Of a stretch of 64,000 nucleotides of DNA, positions 45,921 to 58,334 are shown one piece after another. A model generated the notes under the pieces. The model ran no database searches and was not told the origin of the DNA. It saw only the letters and a list, made by a program, of their open reading frames with translations. The position numbers and the translations under genes are program-made. Position 1 is the first letter of the stretch, and every line of letters starts with the position of its first letter. Source of the DNA: Hygrophila difformis (Eukaryota; Streptophyta; Magnoliopsida; Lamiales; Acanthaceae); NCBI GenBank assembly GCA_030278955.1, contig JAOANR010000002.1, forward strand, positions 11,273,982 to 11,337,981. The letters are read 5' to 3'.

Positions 45921-46873
45921 TGTAACACCCGAGAAAAACAAATTCAAATTGTTTTGAACTACGTCATGACTTGATCCCTTCACAGGGTACGTAGGCAGCT
46001 TGGAACTAATTTCTAAGTTCAGTCACGAAATAAAATCACAAAACAAATCATAAAGTAAAATCACAAAATAAATCACGAGATAAATCACGAGATCGATCGC
46101 AAGGACGATAGGAGGAGTTGGAACTAATTTAAACTAGACTACTTAGGCCACGGAAATGTTACAAGCGATAAGCCGAACTCGTAACAAGTTTAAGGTGAAG
46201 ATGCCGAACCGGAGACGACCCGAGGAGTCGAGCTAACACGTAGGGGGTAGAAAACCGATAGAGGAAAGCAAGGAAAGACCCGACGGGACACGCGGACCGC
46301 TGAACCGGTCGGTCCGGTCGGCCCGCGCCCGCCGCGTGTCGCCGCGCGGCCACCGCGCGGACGAAGGCGTCGCGACGCCAGGCCTGGCACGCATGCTCCG
46401 AGCGGGCGTAGGCGTGGGTGCGCGTCACCAGCGCGCCAGAGGTGCAGAAGGTGTAAACTTTCCTTCTATGGCGATTTTCTTGCCAAAAATCCGTCCCCCA
46501 TCAAGGGCAAGCGGATCAAGGCATTGGGGGAAGCCATAATAACAGCCTTGGGCGCCCCCTACCCCATATTCTCAGAAAACCTAACCCTAAACACTTCCAA
46601 TCTTCCTCTCCAAGTCAAAACCCCTCCGAACTCACTTTCCGGCGAGCATTCCGGCGACGGCGAGGCGAAAGGAACCAAGCCCTGCCCTCTAGACTCTTGG
46701 TAAGCTATTGTACAAAGTTTTAGTTCGTCCCTATAACTCAGAAACTCGGATTCTAACCCGTCGGAAAACGAACAAAAAGCGATCGGAGAAGTTGGCCGTT
46801 CGTCGCAACCCTATGACGCCCGGAAACCCTTTCCAGCGACTCAAAACTCTAACTAAGTAAGTTAAGACCTTAC
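45921..46873 (+). repeat. Element D 5' LTR, first part
   Basis: Starts TGTAACACCCGAG; near identical to 61858-62813. Contains the GC cluster (46290-46440), a plant-leader-like AAAACCTAACCCTAA (46567), and a donor-like TTGGTAAGC at about 46700. Broken at 46873 by element H. Confidence 0.94.
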
Positions 46874-49692
46874 TGAAACTTTTGACAAATTTCACTAACA
46901 CGAGTATTTTTCAATAAAATATGTCAGGATTGAATTGATTGAATGAAAGGAGTTATGATTCGTGGGAAAGGGGTTTAAGGATATATTCCACTTTTTATTA
47001 CTCATGTGGGGTGCTTTGATTTCAAACGGCGCTGTGGTCCTCCCCGGCATGAAACTTTTGACAAATTTCGTGGTGCAACCAGGATAGACAGTTCAGTCTT
47101 GACCTTCAGTCTGTCACACTGAAGGTCCCCGGCATCTGCGCCATGATACTCTTCATAATTTCATGTCATGAGATTCCCTGCCATGAAACTTTTAACACAT
47201 TTCCCACTATATGAGTATTTTCTGAAAAACAATAATCCCGGTTTTCAATTTTTATTTAATGAAACCAATTTATGATGGCGGAGTTGGGATTAGGGATATA
47301 TTTATAGGTTGTCACGTTTTTATTCACTCGTGTTAAGAAACTGTGCCCCCGAAAGCGCACGGAGTCAAAAATTGCAGTAATTTATAGTAAGTGCCGGATC
47401 GTTCACTGTAGGATGTTCGATGGAAGCAGGGCCCACGTCGTTTACTAAGATTTTCCACTCGGTTACTCGATTCAAGTTTGTGTTTGATTATAATCTACTT
47501 GACGGAATTTAAACTAAGCTATGAAAGCAATAAAATAAAGCAGATAAAATTATTCTAGAAAGCGAATTAAACTTAATCTAAGAAAGCAATATAGTTATTC
47601 TAAGAAAGCGGTTAAAATTATTCTAAGAAAGCAGATTTAAAGTGTGACAGAAGGGACAGGAAGAAAATAATAAAAATTGGACAGGATTCAGATGAAACAC
47701 AGTTAAACTTCCATTTTGTTACACAGATCTTAGTTTGGGATAATCATTTCAGTTAGCTAACTCTCATGTTCTCTGTACCATGTTCCCTTTAACAGACAGG
47801 TACTTACAGTAAGAGGTTACATGCTCTTAAGACAGCAAAATCTAAGATACCACAGACTTACAACTGCCCTCACACGGCCGTGTAGCGGCATGTTATTCAT
47901 CTGTGGTGGACAAGCAACACCTGACAAATCATTTATTGAAGTGGCAAGTACCGCTATCATTCCCCCATGTCACACCCAAAGATTCTAACCAAGCCCTGAA
48001 CTATCCCTTAACTCTCAGTCCTAGTAGCAGTTACACAACTCTCAATACAACCGAGTGACCTCTATAGAAAGCAGTTAAAAGAAAGCGGTAAAGAAAGCAT
48101 TTAAAGTCCTATCACTCGGAGGTTTTTGAAAGTCTGGCCCTGGTAGTAAAAGAAAGCCCCCAGTCAGAATGACCGGATGTGATCAAGAAGTCCCGGATCT
48201 CGGTGAACCGCTCGCAATGTTCACTTCCTTCCGGGTGGTTATGAGATACAAACTAATGAAACGAACTAATAAATTAGTTCGTTCCGGATGCACTCACTCA
48301 GGACTCAAAAATAGGCTTTGGCAGAAGAAGACAACAGTTGAAAGAATACTCAACCCTATCTCAGAAAATAACCAAGGCCTGAATGTTGTTCTTCTAGTAT
48401 TAACTATCGCACCGTATTTGAGTCCAAGTGGACCCCATCTCAGTGTAACATTTAATATCAGATTCCCAACACACAGCAATTTTGGAAAATAATTGATTTG
48501 AAAACCATTCCCTAAACAGGTACTAGACTCTCAATAAGAACACAGACCCTTTCAGTCTAGGTGAGACCTAATCGCTGACTCTGCTTCTAATTTCCCAAAA
48601 TTAACCCCCAGTCGAATGTGAATTAGTCATAACTGTGGAATTTATCCCTTACTCAGATCCGGATTTTATAAATGAATTTTTGTTGGAAATTTATTGTGAG
48701 ACATCTGATTTAAATCAAGACTCCTATGTCCAAGGGAAGGATCCCAAAATAATATTGACCACAATATCTACATAATAATATCATGCATAAATTTATAGAG
48801 AAATGTAAAATTAAATAACCCAAAATATAAGGTGGGTTTAGACAGAAGTTGATACACAGAGATGAAATAGCCGGAGATGAGAAGAATTTTGGCTAAAGAG
48901 AGTGCCAGAAATAACTGGGGTAATCTGGATTGCAAACATCTACTATCCAGTTCCCAATTATTCCAGATGGAATGATTTTTAGACAGAAAGGAATTCCAAG
49001 TGACGGTGACCACCGTCATTTAGCTCCCTTTTGTCTGTGAATGGAAGAAAAACCCACATATTTTCTTGCTGTAATAATTCTCAAATAATGTTGGTCGACA
49101 TCATTTAATAATACTACAACTTGAATTCAAGTTTGAAATTAAGAAAAAGAAAATAAAACTGTATCCGGATAGGAATCAGCTGAGCAGCTATTATAATCCC
49201 GGATGGACGAACCGCCAAGGCTTCCACCAACCACTATCCGGACCATGCAAAATAACATCTAGTAATTAATATACAGACCACGAGCTAGTTTATCCGTGTG
49301 GGAATACCCGCCAACATTAGTCTGTTATATCTCTTACTAGCTGTTTCACACAATACGGAAAAGACAAAATAAATAAGAGAAAATATTTTTGGTCCATCTT
49401 GTATGAGAGACATTGGTTTCTCATGCAAGGGTATGGAATTAAATCCATAATTGCTCTTTATGTCTAAATAATCACTCATTCCATAATAATTAATTAATTA
49501 CAGTCCGGATATATACTTAGATCATTAGAGTTTAATTTTGTAGAAGAATCTTTTAATGGAAAATTGAACAAAGTTCTTTATATCAAATAATCATGGGTTG
49601 AGATCATTGGATTTCAACCTCAAAAATATTAATACAAAGGTTCAATTAATTAATGGGGTGAGATGGAGAATAAAAATCTGGCAAAAAGGGTG

Positions 49693-50061
49693 CCAAGCCT
49701 GTCGAGAAACAAGCCTGTCGAGAAACAGAAATTGTGTCGCGGACCATGGGTCCGCGACAGGAGGATCTCGACAGAGAGGTGGGAAATAAGAGAAATGGGA
49801 TATTTTGGAAATTAGGGTTGTCGTGTCGCGGAACAAGGAGTGTGTCGCGGACCATGGGTCCGCGACAGGGGTTCCGCGACACAAGGTGTGAAAATTCAAC
49901 AGGCATAATTCCTGTCGCGGAACGAGTGTGTCGCGGACCGTGGGTCCGCGACATGGGTTTCGCGACAGAGCCCTCCCAGAATAAAATTACAAGCATTTGG
50001 GTCCTTGGTCGCTAATCAAGGGTTGTGTCGCGGACCGTGGGTCCGCGACAGGATTGCTTCT
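49693..50061. repeat. TGTCGCGGACC hairpin cluster (H LTR, transcribed side)
   Basis: Four nearly identical inverted repeats with 11-bp arms TGTCGCGGACC and GGTCCGCGACA around a 3-base centre, at 49735-49759, 49843-49867, 49929-49953 and 50026-50050, plus half-sites (TGTCGCGGAAC, TCTCGAC). The position corresponds to palindrome cluster 2 of G, but with an unrelated motif. Confidence 0.92.
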
Positions 50062-50863
50062 CGACCAAGGGATTTTGAAAATTTTATAAAAATTTTGGCA
50101 GCATAACGCCTTAAATTGCATCGCATGGAAGTGCGTTGTGGGATCACAACGGGAAAATTACGTTGCAACCCGTGGGGTTACAACGTGATGCAATACAATA
50201 TAGGTGATGCAATTTTTAAATAAACATGCACAAACACTTTTAATATCATCCCTAGTTAGATCTAATGTACTAGAAATAATGAAAAAATAAAGAAAATAAA
50301 ATACTACCTAAAAAGAAAAACAGGAGCAGAACACAAAAAAATAAAATAAAGTAGAAAAGAAAGAGCAACAACCAGAAGCACTAGCAAACACAACTATGCT
50401 AACACTCTAAAATTAAAATAAAACCCTACACTAAATCTACCAAGGGATAAACATAAAGTATTTATGCACTAACTAGATCTAAACAAAGCATTTAAACCTA
50501 ACTAAAAATAAAACAAATGATCAAGAGGCCCAATATGCAACAAACAGTAACAACCCATGGAGGGGATTCCATAACAGATTTTTTTGGGAAGCAAAACCTT
50601 GATCATTCCAACAAAATATGATTTAAAATACACCCATAGATTAAGTGTTTTTAACCCAAAATACAAAAATAAGATAAACTGGAAAATGTGAACACTAGCC
50701 ACACTAATTTATTACAGAAATTAAACTAAAACTACACTAAAATCTACATTGCATAAAAATAAAACTGTCTACACTAAACTACTTGAGAGCACAGTGGTGC
50801 CCCAAGAACAGAAATTAAACTACAAGTGTGGCTAGGTTACTGTTCAAAGGGGTTGGGATGATA

Positions 50864-50871
50864 TATTTATA
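50864..50871 (-). promoter_or_regulatory. TATA box of the element H LTR promoter
   Basis: Minus-strand TATAAATA preceded by 'gggccttgaatgggcctagg', which matches the 'ggcctggggcccatgggc' context of the G promoter. Confidence 0.7.
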
Positions 50872-50932
50872 GAGGAGAAGAATTGAGCCCTAGGCCCATT
50901 CAAGGCCCACCAGTCGCTAAACAATTGTGCCT

Positions 50933-51400
50933 GTTCGCGGAACAAATCTGGTTCAGGACACAATTTTTAGCTCCAAGATGACGCGCAGGAGGGGGCGGGA
51001 CTTGAGGTCCAGGAGGAAGAGGACGAAAATATTATGCCTGCGGGAGCTGAGGTCCAGGGACCTTCCTGTGATTTAGGCATGTGGGAAATAAATTGAGGGG
51101 GGGTCACGTGAGCACGTGAGGCTGCTTTTGCTTCTTTTCTGTCTGTGTCGTGGGTTGCCCAGTCGCGGTCGCGATCCATGTGTCGCGGAACATTGTTCCG
51201 CGACAGAATGTTCCGCGACAGACTTTGTGTCTTGATGCTCCCAGTCTCTAACCATTTTCTGTCCAGGTCGCGGTGCACCCGGTCGCGGTCCATGGTATCT
51301 CGACCCGGGGGGGTTTGTTTAGCGACACGAATTTTGTGTCTCTAAACATCCCCAGTCCTTAAACAATCTCCCTGTCTCTAAACATGGTTCCTCGACCGGA
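50933..51400. repeat. GTCGCGG/TTCCGCGAC cluster upstream of the H TATA box
   Basis: GTTCGCGGAAC at 50933, then TGTCGCGGAAC/GTTCCGCGACA pairs and GTCGCGGTC repeats at 51143-51300. Same motif as the cluster at 49693-50061; position matches cluster 1 of G. Confidence 0.87.
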
Positions 51401-51479
51401 TGTGATTTTTTCTTTCTCGACAGTCTTTTTGTTTTCTCTTTACTCATTTATTTTCTCTCTTCTTTCCTCCTTCCCCATT

Positions 51480-52170
51480 TTCTATCTCGACAGGCTCTTT
51501 CTTTCTACTTGTTTTCTTCTTTCTTCTTCATCCTCCATTTTCTTTTCCTCCTCCATTCTTTCTTGTTCTCGTTTCTTCTCTGTTTTCTTATTTCTTCTTC
51601 TTCTATGATTTCTTCTTCTCTGGATTTTGGTGGTGGTGGGTTGCTCGATGGTGGCTGAGGCGGACGAAGGTGGTGGCGACTGCGGCGGCTGTGGTCGGCG
51701 GATTTGAGGGTGTGAGCAGGCGGCAGCGGAGGCCGTCGGATCTGGAAGGCGCGAGGACGGAGGCGGCTGTGGTGGAGTGACTGAGGAATGCGGTGGTGAC
51801 GGATTTGGGATGGTGGTGGTTGGTGAGAGTGGTGGTGATTCGCCGGAGGCGAGGCGGCGGAGCTTCATCGGAAATGGTGTAGGCGACTGGCGGAGTTGGT
51901 GGTTGACTGAGATGGTGGTGGTGGATGATGGCTCGGTGGGTGATCGGAGAGGGTGGCCGAGAGGGTTGGCCGCGGAGATGTGGTTGGTCGGAAATGGTGA
52001 ACGGAAGGTAAGGGGCTACTGGAAAACTGGACGGAGGGTGGATAGGTGAGTCGGAGAAGATGGGGGTGCGGCGGCGCCGAGCTGTTGGCCGGAGTTGTGG
52101 CGTGGTGAGGCGGCGGGGCTGCCGGTGGTCGGTCGGTGACCGGAAAGGTGGAGGGGAAAACTAGGGTTAG
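51480..52170 (-). other. GC-rich gene-like segment in the H U3, possible captured sequence
   Basis: Read on the minus strand it opens with AACCCTAACCCTAG and C/T-rich leader-like sequence, followed by proline-, serine- and then lysine/glutamate-rich coding potential (51868-51482, 128 codons). The composition is sharply different from the flanking AT-rich LTR and absent from G. It resembles the 5' end of a plant gene, but I recognise no domain. Confidence 0.4.
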
Positions 52171-52789
52171 GGTAAGGGTTTATGGATTTGGATATTGGGC
52201 TTGGTTTTGTTTTAGTGGGCTTGGGCCAAGGAGTGATTGGGCTTTTGGCTTGTTAGGTTGAGAATTGGACAGTTGGGCTAATAGAGTTTTGGGCTAGGTA
52301 AATGGACTGGACTGGACCCAATTCAATTAAACACCTGTAATTTAATTAAATATAGATTAGTGGACCAATTAATTCTTAACTAAAGCAGAAAATGGAAATA
52401 AAATAAAAATAGAGGTAAACATAAAAATTAAAAATATATACATCAAAATATAAAATATAAAATATAATAAATAAGGATATTTGCTCCACTTGATATTTTG
52501 TTTGTGCTCTGTTTAATGGATCCGTGTTCCACCGAACAGATATTACCAAACCATAATTATCAAATGTGGAATTTTTAATATTTTATCATGTTTTTGGGTT
52601 TTTTAATATGAATTTAATAAAAATAACAATATTTTTGTGTTTTTCAATACCAGCTTATTATTTATACAAACTTGCATAAATCTGTTAAATTCAACTGCTT
52701 TCTTATTTAAATAAGATCGGAATGCGATCAAATGTCCGTATTAGACACGGAAATAAATTGAAAATAATGGTCAATTTTGGCCATTATCA

Positions 52790-55430
52790 ACATCCTCACA
52801 TTTAATTCTGATCGTCCCCGAGCAGTCAGAGTCAGTGCTCCTAAGAGCATAGACGCTGCATATTCAATCTATTTTCGTGGCTTCAAAAATTTCATTCTTT
52901 TTAGATTGGGATAAGACAATCGAAAACTACAAGTATTGAATTCTCTTGATTGCAGTGTTTAATAAAATGATATTTCTCACTTAATCAGGCCTACAAATCA
53001 GTCATTATTGATAATTCTTCATGAACATCATGTTTAGAAATAATCATTGATTTAATTCTAGAATTAAAGCATGACATGAATATAAATTAGAAATGAGGCC
53101 TCACATATAGTATAAGCGGAAATTTCACTCACTCTCAAATTTGGGTTTTATCATAATCGCTCATAATCAAATTTAATTAAATTATCCCATAAGCTTGCAA
53201 TTGGACCAACTCGCCACCGGCTCATTTCTTCAAATCGAGATCTCGAGATCTTATTTAAGGGTTATAACGGGGCATACGGTTGTAACATTCGGTAGGAAAG
53301 GGAATTATTGGGTTAAGAAGTGGCACGAATTAATATTATCATAACTTGGCATATTTATTTAAAATTTATGATCATCAATATTTTTCTTTCTTTTGTTCTT
53401 TTCATATTGCATGACATTAGACTATGTCTAATTTGCTTTGTCATTTGCAATTTATTGTTGTTGAATGGAACTCAACATTTTTTTCCTCTTCTTTCTTTTT
53501 TTTTTTTTAAATCGGTTTATGAGATACCGATTTACACAGCTTTGATGATCACAAATTCAATGCCTTGATAAAATTTATTCTTGCACACTTGGGTTTGAAT
53601 TTTTTGGTCTTTTTAGAAGGCTTGGAATGATATAGAGGGCTTCAAAGAAAAATTAGGCTTAAGGCTCAAATTGGTTAATCCTAAAGGGAAAAATATTTTT
53701 GGGTTTGGATTTCAAAAGAAGGCCAAAATTTTGGGGTTTTTCTAGGTGCCTCGATCATATGCTCGATTTTTGGAATATGGCATGGTCTTGAATCGGTCTC
53801 AATCGCAAGTTCTAGTTTCCTTTAATCAAAATGATTTTCACACATCAAATAAAAGAAATGAGTAAAAGTGACTCATGGCTCAAATCTCACAAGGAATGGT
53901 TCATTCTTGTCATACAATATTCCTAAATTTAATCTTTGAAAAATTCTTACAATCTATTCAATTAAATTCTCAACATGAGGACTTATTACCCAACAAGATG
54001 ATTATATCATTAAATTTTTATAGCTCAAAACCTCAAAAATTCATATCATGCATGTATTCAATTATATTATCCCAATTTAAAAGTTTGAAAATTTAAACAT
54101 GAACCAAAATCAAAATATGTGAATTCTTAAACAGAGTTATGCATGCTGATGCTGTGTTTAAATAAATAAAAATAAACAAAATAAAAAAAATAACACACAC
54201 TTTTTTTTTAAGTGAAGAATCAACATCCTCACATTTTGAGCCTTGCTCGAAATGTGAGTAAATCAATTCCTACTTAAACAAATTATCAAAATTGAAATAA
54301 AATAAAAGAGGAGGGAGGGAGGGAGAAAATATTAACATAAAAGATAGAAAAAATAATTCCGATAGCCTTTTTTGTCAAACCAATTAAATGTTCGACGATT
54401 TTGGCTATGTGTGATCGTTTGGTTCGTCGAACAAGGCGATTGTTCGATGCCCAATACTTAGAAAAAATCTGATTTTCATCAAAATTGTTCGATTCACATT
54501 TTTGGATTTTATAAAATTTAATCTACTATATTTACTTGCATAAATTAGGTCGGATTAATTCTGTTCTTATAAGAGTTATTCCGGATTTTAAATTGCTTTA
54601 AATTCCAGGAATACTTTCAATTAATCACAGAATCGATCCAACCGAGAACCTGTTTTGAAGCTTTAATTTTCTTTTTGGTGGTTCCACAAATTCCTGCGAA
54701 GCAAACACAGAAGAAGTTATTGGGTTTTCTCAAAAATATCAACATCCTCACATTTAGAGTCTTAGTACTCTAAATGTGAGTTAATTGATTAATACCCGAA
54801 TTATTTAATATAATATGCACAAGATGTTTATATATATATAAATAAATATATGATTTTGACTTGCAGAAATTTAGGTTGGGTTAATTCTGTGCTTGTGAAA
54901 ATTATTCCGGATTTGAAATTTCTTTGAATTCCGGATATAATCTTCGGTCAATTACAGAACTAATCCAACCGGGAACCTGTACTCCGAAGGTCTGCTGCTC
55001 CATTTGTTATTTCACCAGTGATGAGGGTTTCCTCAGAGCAGTGATGGTAATGAGGTGGATGGGCGATGGGGCAGCGGTGGAGCTTCGTGGTCCGGATGTG
55101 GTGCAGATGACAAACACGTGAGTCTCACGTGTTTGGCAATTTACCATTGCAAATTAGTGTAGCTCCAATGCTACATTTCCACATTTAACTCCTTACACCA
55201 ATTTCGGTGGCTCCATGATTCCTGCAAACAAAAATACCCAATTGGTTAGGTTTTCCCCTCAAATCAACATCCTCACATTTAGAGTCTTAGTACTCTAAAT
55301 GTTTAATCGATTTGAGGATACTTCTCTGTTCTGAAATACATACACAAAACTAACACTAAACTAACTATGAGTAATCAGGAGTGTAATTCTCTTAATAAAC
55401 GACGCTGCATCCTCCCCGGCAACGGCGCCA
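52790..55430 (-). other. Element H internal region, non-coding, with PBS
   Basis: Contains the counterpart of the G 3' non-coding region (about 52800-54220), then jumps to leader-like sequence; the PTPd-type gene is deleted. Four copies of the PPT-like motif (plus-strand ATCAACATCCTCACATTT) occur at 52786, 54219, 54738 and 55263. A 9-bp hairpin GTTCGACGA/TCGTCGAAC lies at about 54392-54441. A 14-bp-arm hairpin is at 54747-54780. The PBS TGGCGCCGTTGCCGGGGA is exact (55430-55413). Confidence 0.75.
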
Positions 55431-55735
55431 TGAAACTTTTGACAAATTTCACTAACACGAGTATTTTTCAATAAAATATGTCAGGATTGAATTTATTGAA
55501 TGAAAGGAGTTATGATTCGTGGGAAAGGGGTTTAAGGATATATTCCCCTTTTTATTACTCATGTGGGGTGCTTTGATTTCAAACGGCGCTGTGGTCCTCC
55601 CCGGCATGAAACTTTTGACAAATTTCGTGGTGCAACCAGGATAGACAATTCAGTCTTGACCTTCAGTCTGTCACACTGAAGGTCCCCGGCATCTGCGCCA
55701 TGATACTCTTCATAATTTCATGTCATGAGATTCCC

Positions 55736-57578
55736 GTAACAAAAACCGATTTTCAAAACCCTGTTTTGTGGTTTATTGTTGTTTAAAACTCGAGATCTAT
55801 ACCCGTAACAAAAACCGATTTTCAAAAACCCTATTTTCGTCCAATTTCAAAAACTCGCCTAAAGCTCGACCTTCGGGAATTCAAACCGAAAACTTTTCAA
55901 CATAGATTTTGTTCCTAAGACTTTAATCTATCTTGTATCCAAATTTCAGCCATTGACATTAAGATTTGCTATCCCAAATCTCGCCGTAAACTTTCTGTGA
56001 CAAACCGAACGTTTGAAACCATTGACAGATTTCATTACTCGACTTGATGCATGTTTTTCACCCGTTTCTAGAATTATTTAACTTTGCATTTCTAAACAAA
56101 ATTTGTAGATAAATGTGTCTAAATTATGCATATAAAATTTCATGGATTTTGGAGTTCATTTGTTACGTCAAACGGCCGAATTTCAGAACCTGTTTCAAGC
56201 AATCCTTTGAGTCCGCGCGTGTACAGCGTGTTGTGGTCGATTTTTGAACACCTAAAATTCATTATTCCTAATTTCTTAAAACATGAAAGTTGTTCATTAA
56301 TGTGTTGTGTATCTCCTGTAAAAATTTCGGATCAATTGGCTTTGAAATGAATTTTTAATAGGTGTCGCACGAACCTATGACGAAATCAGTTTTTGAGACA
56401 GAAATTATCTTTTGTAAAGAACTCAAATTTTGATTCACTTCGAAACCTTATTTCCAAAAACTTAAAACATGAAAGTTGTTCGTGTGTGTGTTTTTGAGCT
56501 ACTGTGTAAATTTCAGAATTTTTGGTGTAAAAATGAATATTTAATTAAGAAAGGCGCAAACTGCGTCAAACCGGATATTTCGAACTAGAGAAAACTCGAA
56601 CTATGAAACGCGATATCGAATCTTTTGATCACTTGAAATACGAACTTTCGAAAAATCCCGTGCACTAGGCTGAGCCGATCTTCATGCTAATCATTATCTT
56701 GAGACTGCCTCGTTAGTGGTCTCCTTACTATCTGAGATTGCCTCGTTAGTGATCTCGCGCGCTGTGTTTTGGATCGCCTCGTTAGTGGTCCTACTATCTT
56801 TTGAGACTGCCTCGTTAGTGGTCTCCCATTGTTGTGGACTGCCTCGTTAGTGGTCCTATGTTGAGATTGCCTTGTTAGTGATCTCCCGGTATGGTGTCCT
56901 CTTCTTAGTTTGCGGGATAAATTATAAAAGACTTGTGTGAGTGTTAATTACGCTTAAATCCTATTTACCATGTTTTTAAATTACGCATTTAAATTACGTC
57001 ACTAAATTATGCCTTTAAATTCCGCCTTTAAAATTTAGTCTTTTTAAATTATGCATTTTCGTCTTGGATAAATTAATCATGTTTTCCGCTGCGAATAAAA
57101 TATGAATTTTAAATGAATGCATGAAAAGGGTAAAATCTTTGGATTTAAACCCATGGAACCCCTTAAATTGTTAGTTAGGGATTAACTTACTCGGTATATT
57201 TTTATACTGATAAACCGTTGTTATTTTTCTTTTACAGAGTATGTCGAGTGACGCATTGCATATGCACTTGGGGGAAACCATAATGGACATTTTAAATTCT
57301 GCATCGTACTGTTTTTACCGGGTCTGTTAAACCCGAGGATTTGGCCATGTTGGCCGTGATTTACTTTCCGCTGCATTTACTCTATTTATTTTCGCGCATT
57401 ACTACTATCGTATTTTGAGTTAAGTATTATAAATTTCCGGACTAAATCTTGAAATGTTTTTAAATCTTTTGCATACCCACAAGCCTTGCATTTCCTTAGT
57501 GAGCTCAGGAAGCCGTGTCTTGCTAGGGAGATGTGGCGGTGACATCCCGGCCTGGGTTATCAAATCCGGGGTGTTACA
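55736..57578 (+). repeat. Element D 5' LTR, second part
   Basis: Matches the 3' LTR from about 62830 on and ends GGGGTGTTACA. Its first about 70 bp are a near-duplicate of the next about 70 bp (GTAACAAAAACCGATTTTC at 55736 and again at 55805), a local rearrangement at the H junction. Contains the hairpin array (56701-56885) and an acceptor-like TTTTACAG at 57237. Confidence 0.9.
56701..56885 (+). repeat. Covarying hairpin array, D 5' LTR
   Basis: Six sense-strand hairpins with loop TGCCTCGTTAGTG (one loop has a C-to-T change; the third unit lacks the first loop T) and arms GAGAC/GTCTC, GAGAT/ATCTC, GGATC/GGTCC, GAGAC/GTCTC, GGAC/GTCC, GAGAT/ATCTC. Confidence 0.9.
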
Positions 57579-57581
57579 AGT

Positions 57582-57593
57582 TGGTATCAGAGC
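57582..57593 (+). other. Primer-binding site, initiator Met tRNA (element D)
   Basis: TGGTATCAGAGC three bases after the 5' LTR; the leader 57594-57956 that follows is AT-rich and non-coding. Confidence 0.95.
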
Positions 57594-57956
57594 CCAGAAA
57601 TTTTTAAAGCTAATACTATTATTTTAGACCATTATTTTCAAAACCCAAATATTATTTTTAAATTATTTATTTTGACTACTAGTATTATTTTAGCCCAAAA
57701 GCTTATTTTTACACAGCCCAAAATCTTAGTCCAAAAGAAGTATTAAATTTTTGGCCCACTATAGCGGCCCAACTCTTATTCTTACCCATGAAGTAAATTT
57801 ATTTTAAAATACATGGATAGATTGCATTTTTAAAATGGGGAAAAGGGGGATTTGCACTTGCATGTTGCATAAGCATACTTCTCATAGTTTTAAATTACTA
57901 CATACCTTAACCTTGCTTGGAAAATGTCTAACTCTAACCTCCCTTGTTGACATTAG

Positions 57957-58334
57957 ATGGCCGAACCCAACGCGAACATGACCAATCTGATGATGAAATT
58001 GACCAACGCATACCTCGAGTCCCAACAGCATATCAATCACTTAAAGGCTCGAGTGGGGCATCTAGAGAGTAACGTGGACTATCTGAGACATCTTAGGGAA
58101 GCTGACCATCATGAAATAACCCAACTCAAGGCCCAAGTCGCCGAACTCCAAACCCAAGTGGTCACACTCCAAAACAAGGATAATGAACTGATGATGCAAA
58201 TAGGACACTTAGGAGCTGAGCTGCTGGGCCTAGAGGCTGACATATTTCCTCCGAGCCCGAGCCCGGTGGGGACACCCATTCCCATTGACGTATCCAGCGA
58301 CGAGGACTATCCCATCGAGGATGTACCTGCCTAG
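57957..58334 (+). CDS. Coiled-coil protein of element D (125 aa), intact ORF
   Basis: Starts at the first ATG after the leader (MAEPNANMTNLMMKLTNAYL). Residues 10-95 form a strong heptad pattern (LKARVGHLESNVDYLRHL, ITQLKAQVAELQTQVVTL). The C-terminus is IPIDVSSDEDYPIED, a hydrophobic stretch followed by serine and acidic residues that resembles a SUMO-interacting motif (inference). The element C and F relatives share the acidic SDED tail. The ORF is complete in an element that has lost nearly all pol, which suggests it was maintained independently or that D is recent. No known gag domain; function unknown. Confidence 0.75.
   Translation: MAEPNANMTNLMMKLTNAYLESQQHINHLKARVGHLESNVDYLRHLREADHHEITQLKAQVAELQTQVVTLQNKDNELMMQIGHLGAELLGLEADIFPPSPSPVGTPIPIDVSSDEDYPIEDVPA

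Larger units (their letters stand above)
46874..52789 (-). repeat. Element H 3' LTR (5,916 bp)
   Basis: On the minus strand it starts TGATAATGGCC and ends AAAAGTTTCA like G, with the same long-range order: palindrome cluster, TATA (50871-50864), leader, second cluster, then a block aligned to G R-U5. U3 is about 1.3 kb longer than that of G, because of the GC-rich segment at 51480-52170. Confidence 0.88.
46874..55735 (-). mobile_element. Element H: Athila-like LTR element without coding sequence, minus strand
   Basis: Minus-strand relative of G: one complete LTR at 46874-52789 (3' LTR on the minus strand), internal region 52790-55430, exact Asp PBS at 55430-55413, and only the last 305 bp of the 5' LTR (55431-55735). 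Both LTR copies end TGAAACTTTTGAC on the plus strand. No gag-like or pol frame remains. The right end is truncated, and the adjoining D sequence carries a duplicated stretch, so no clean TSD is visible. Confidence 0.88.

Noticed and set aside
56126..56350. 74-aa ORF in the D LTR, also at 63183-63407
   Set aside because: Lies in the LTR in both copies, has no recognisable motif, and is bordered by unrelated small ORFs; conserved through LTR identity.
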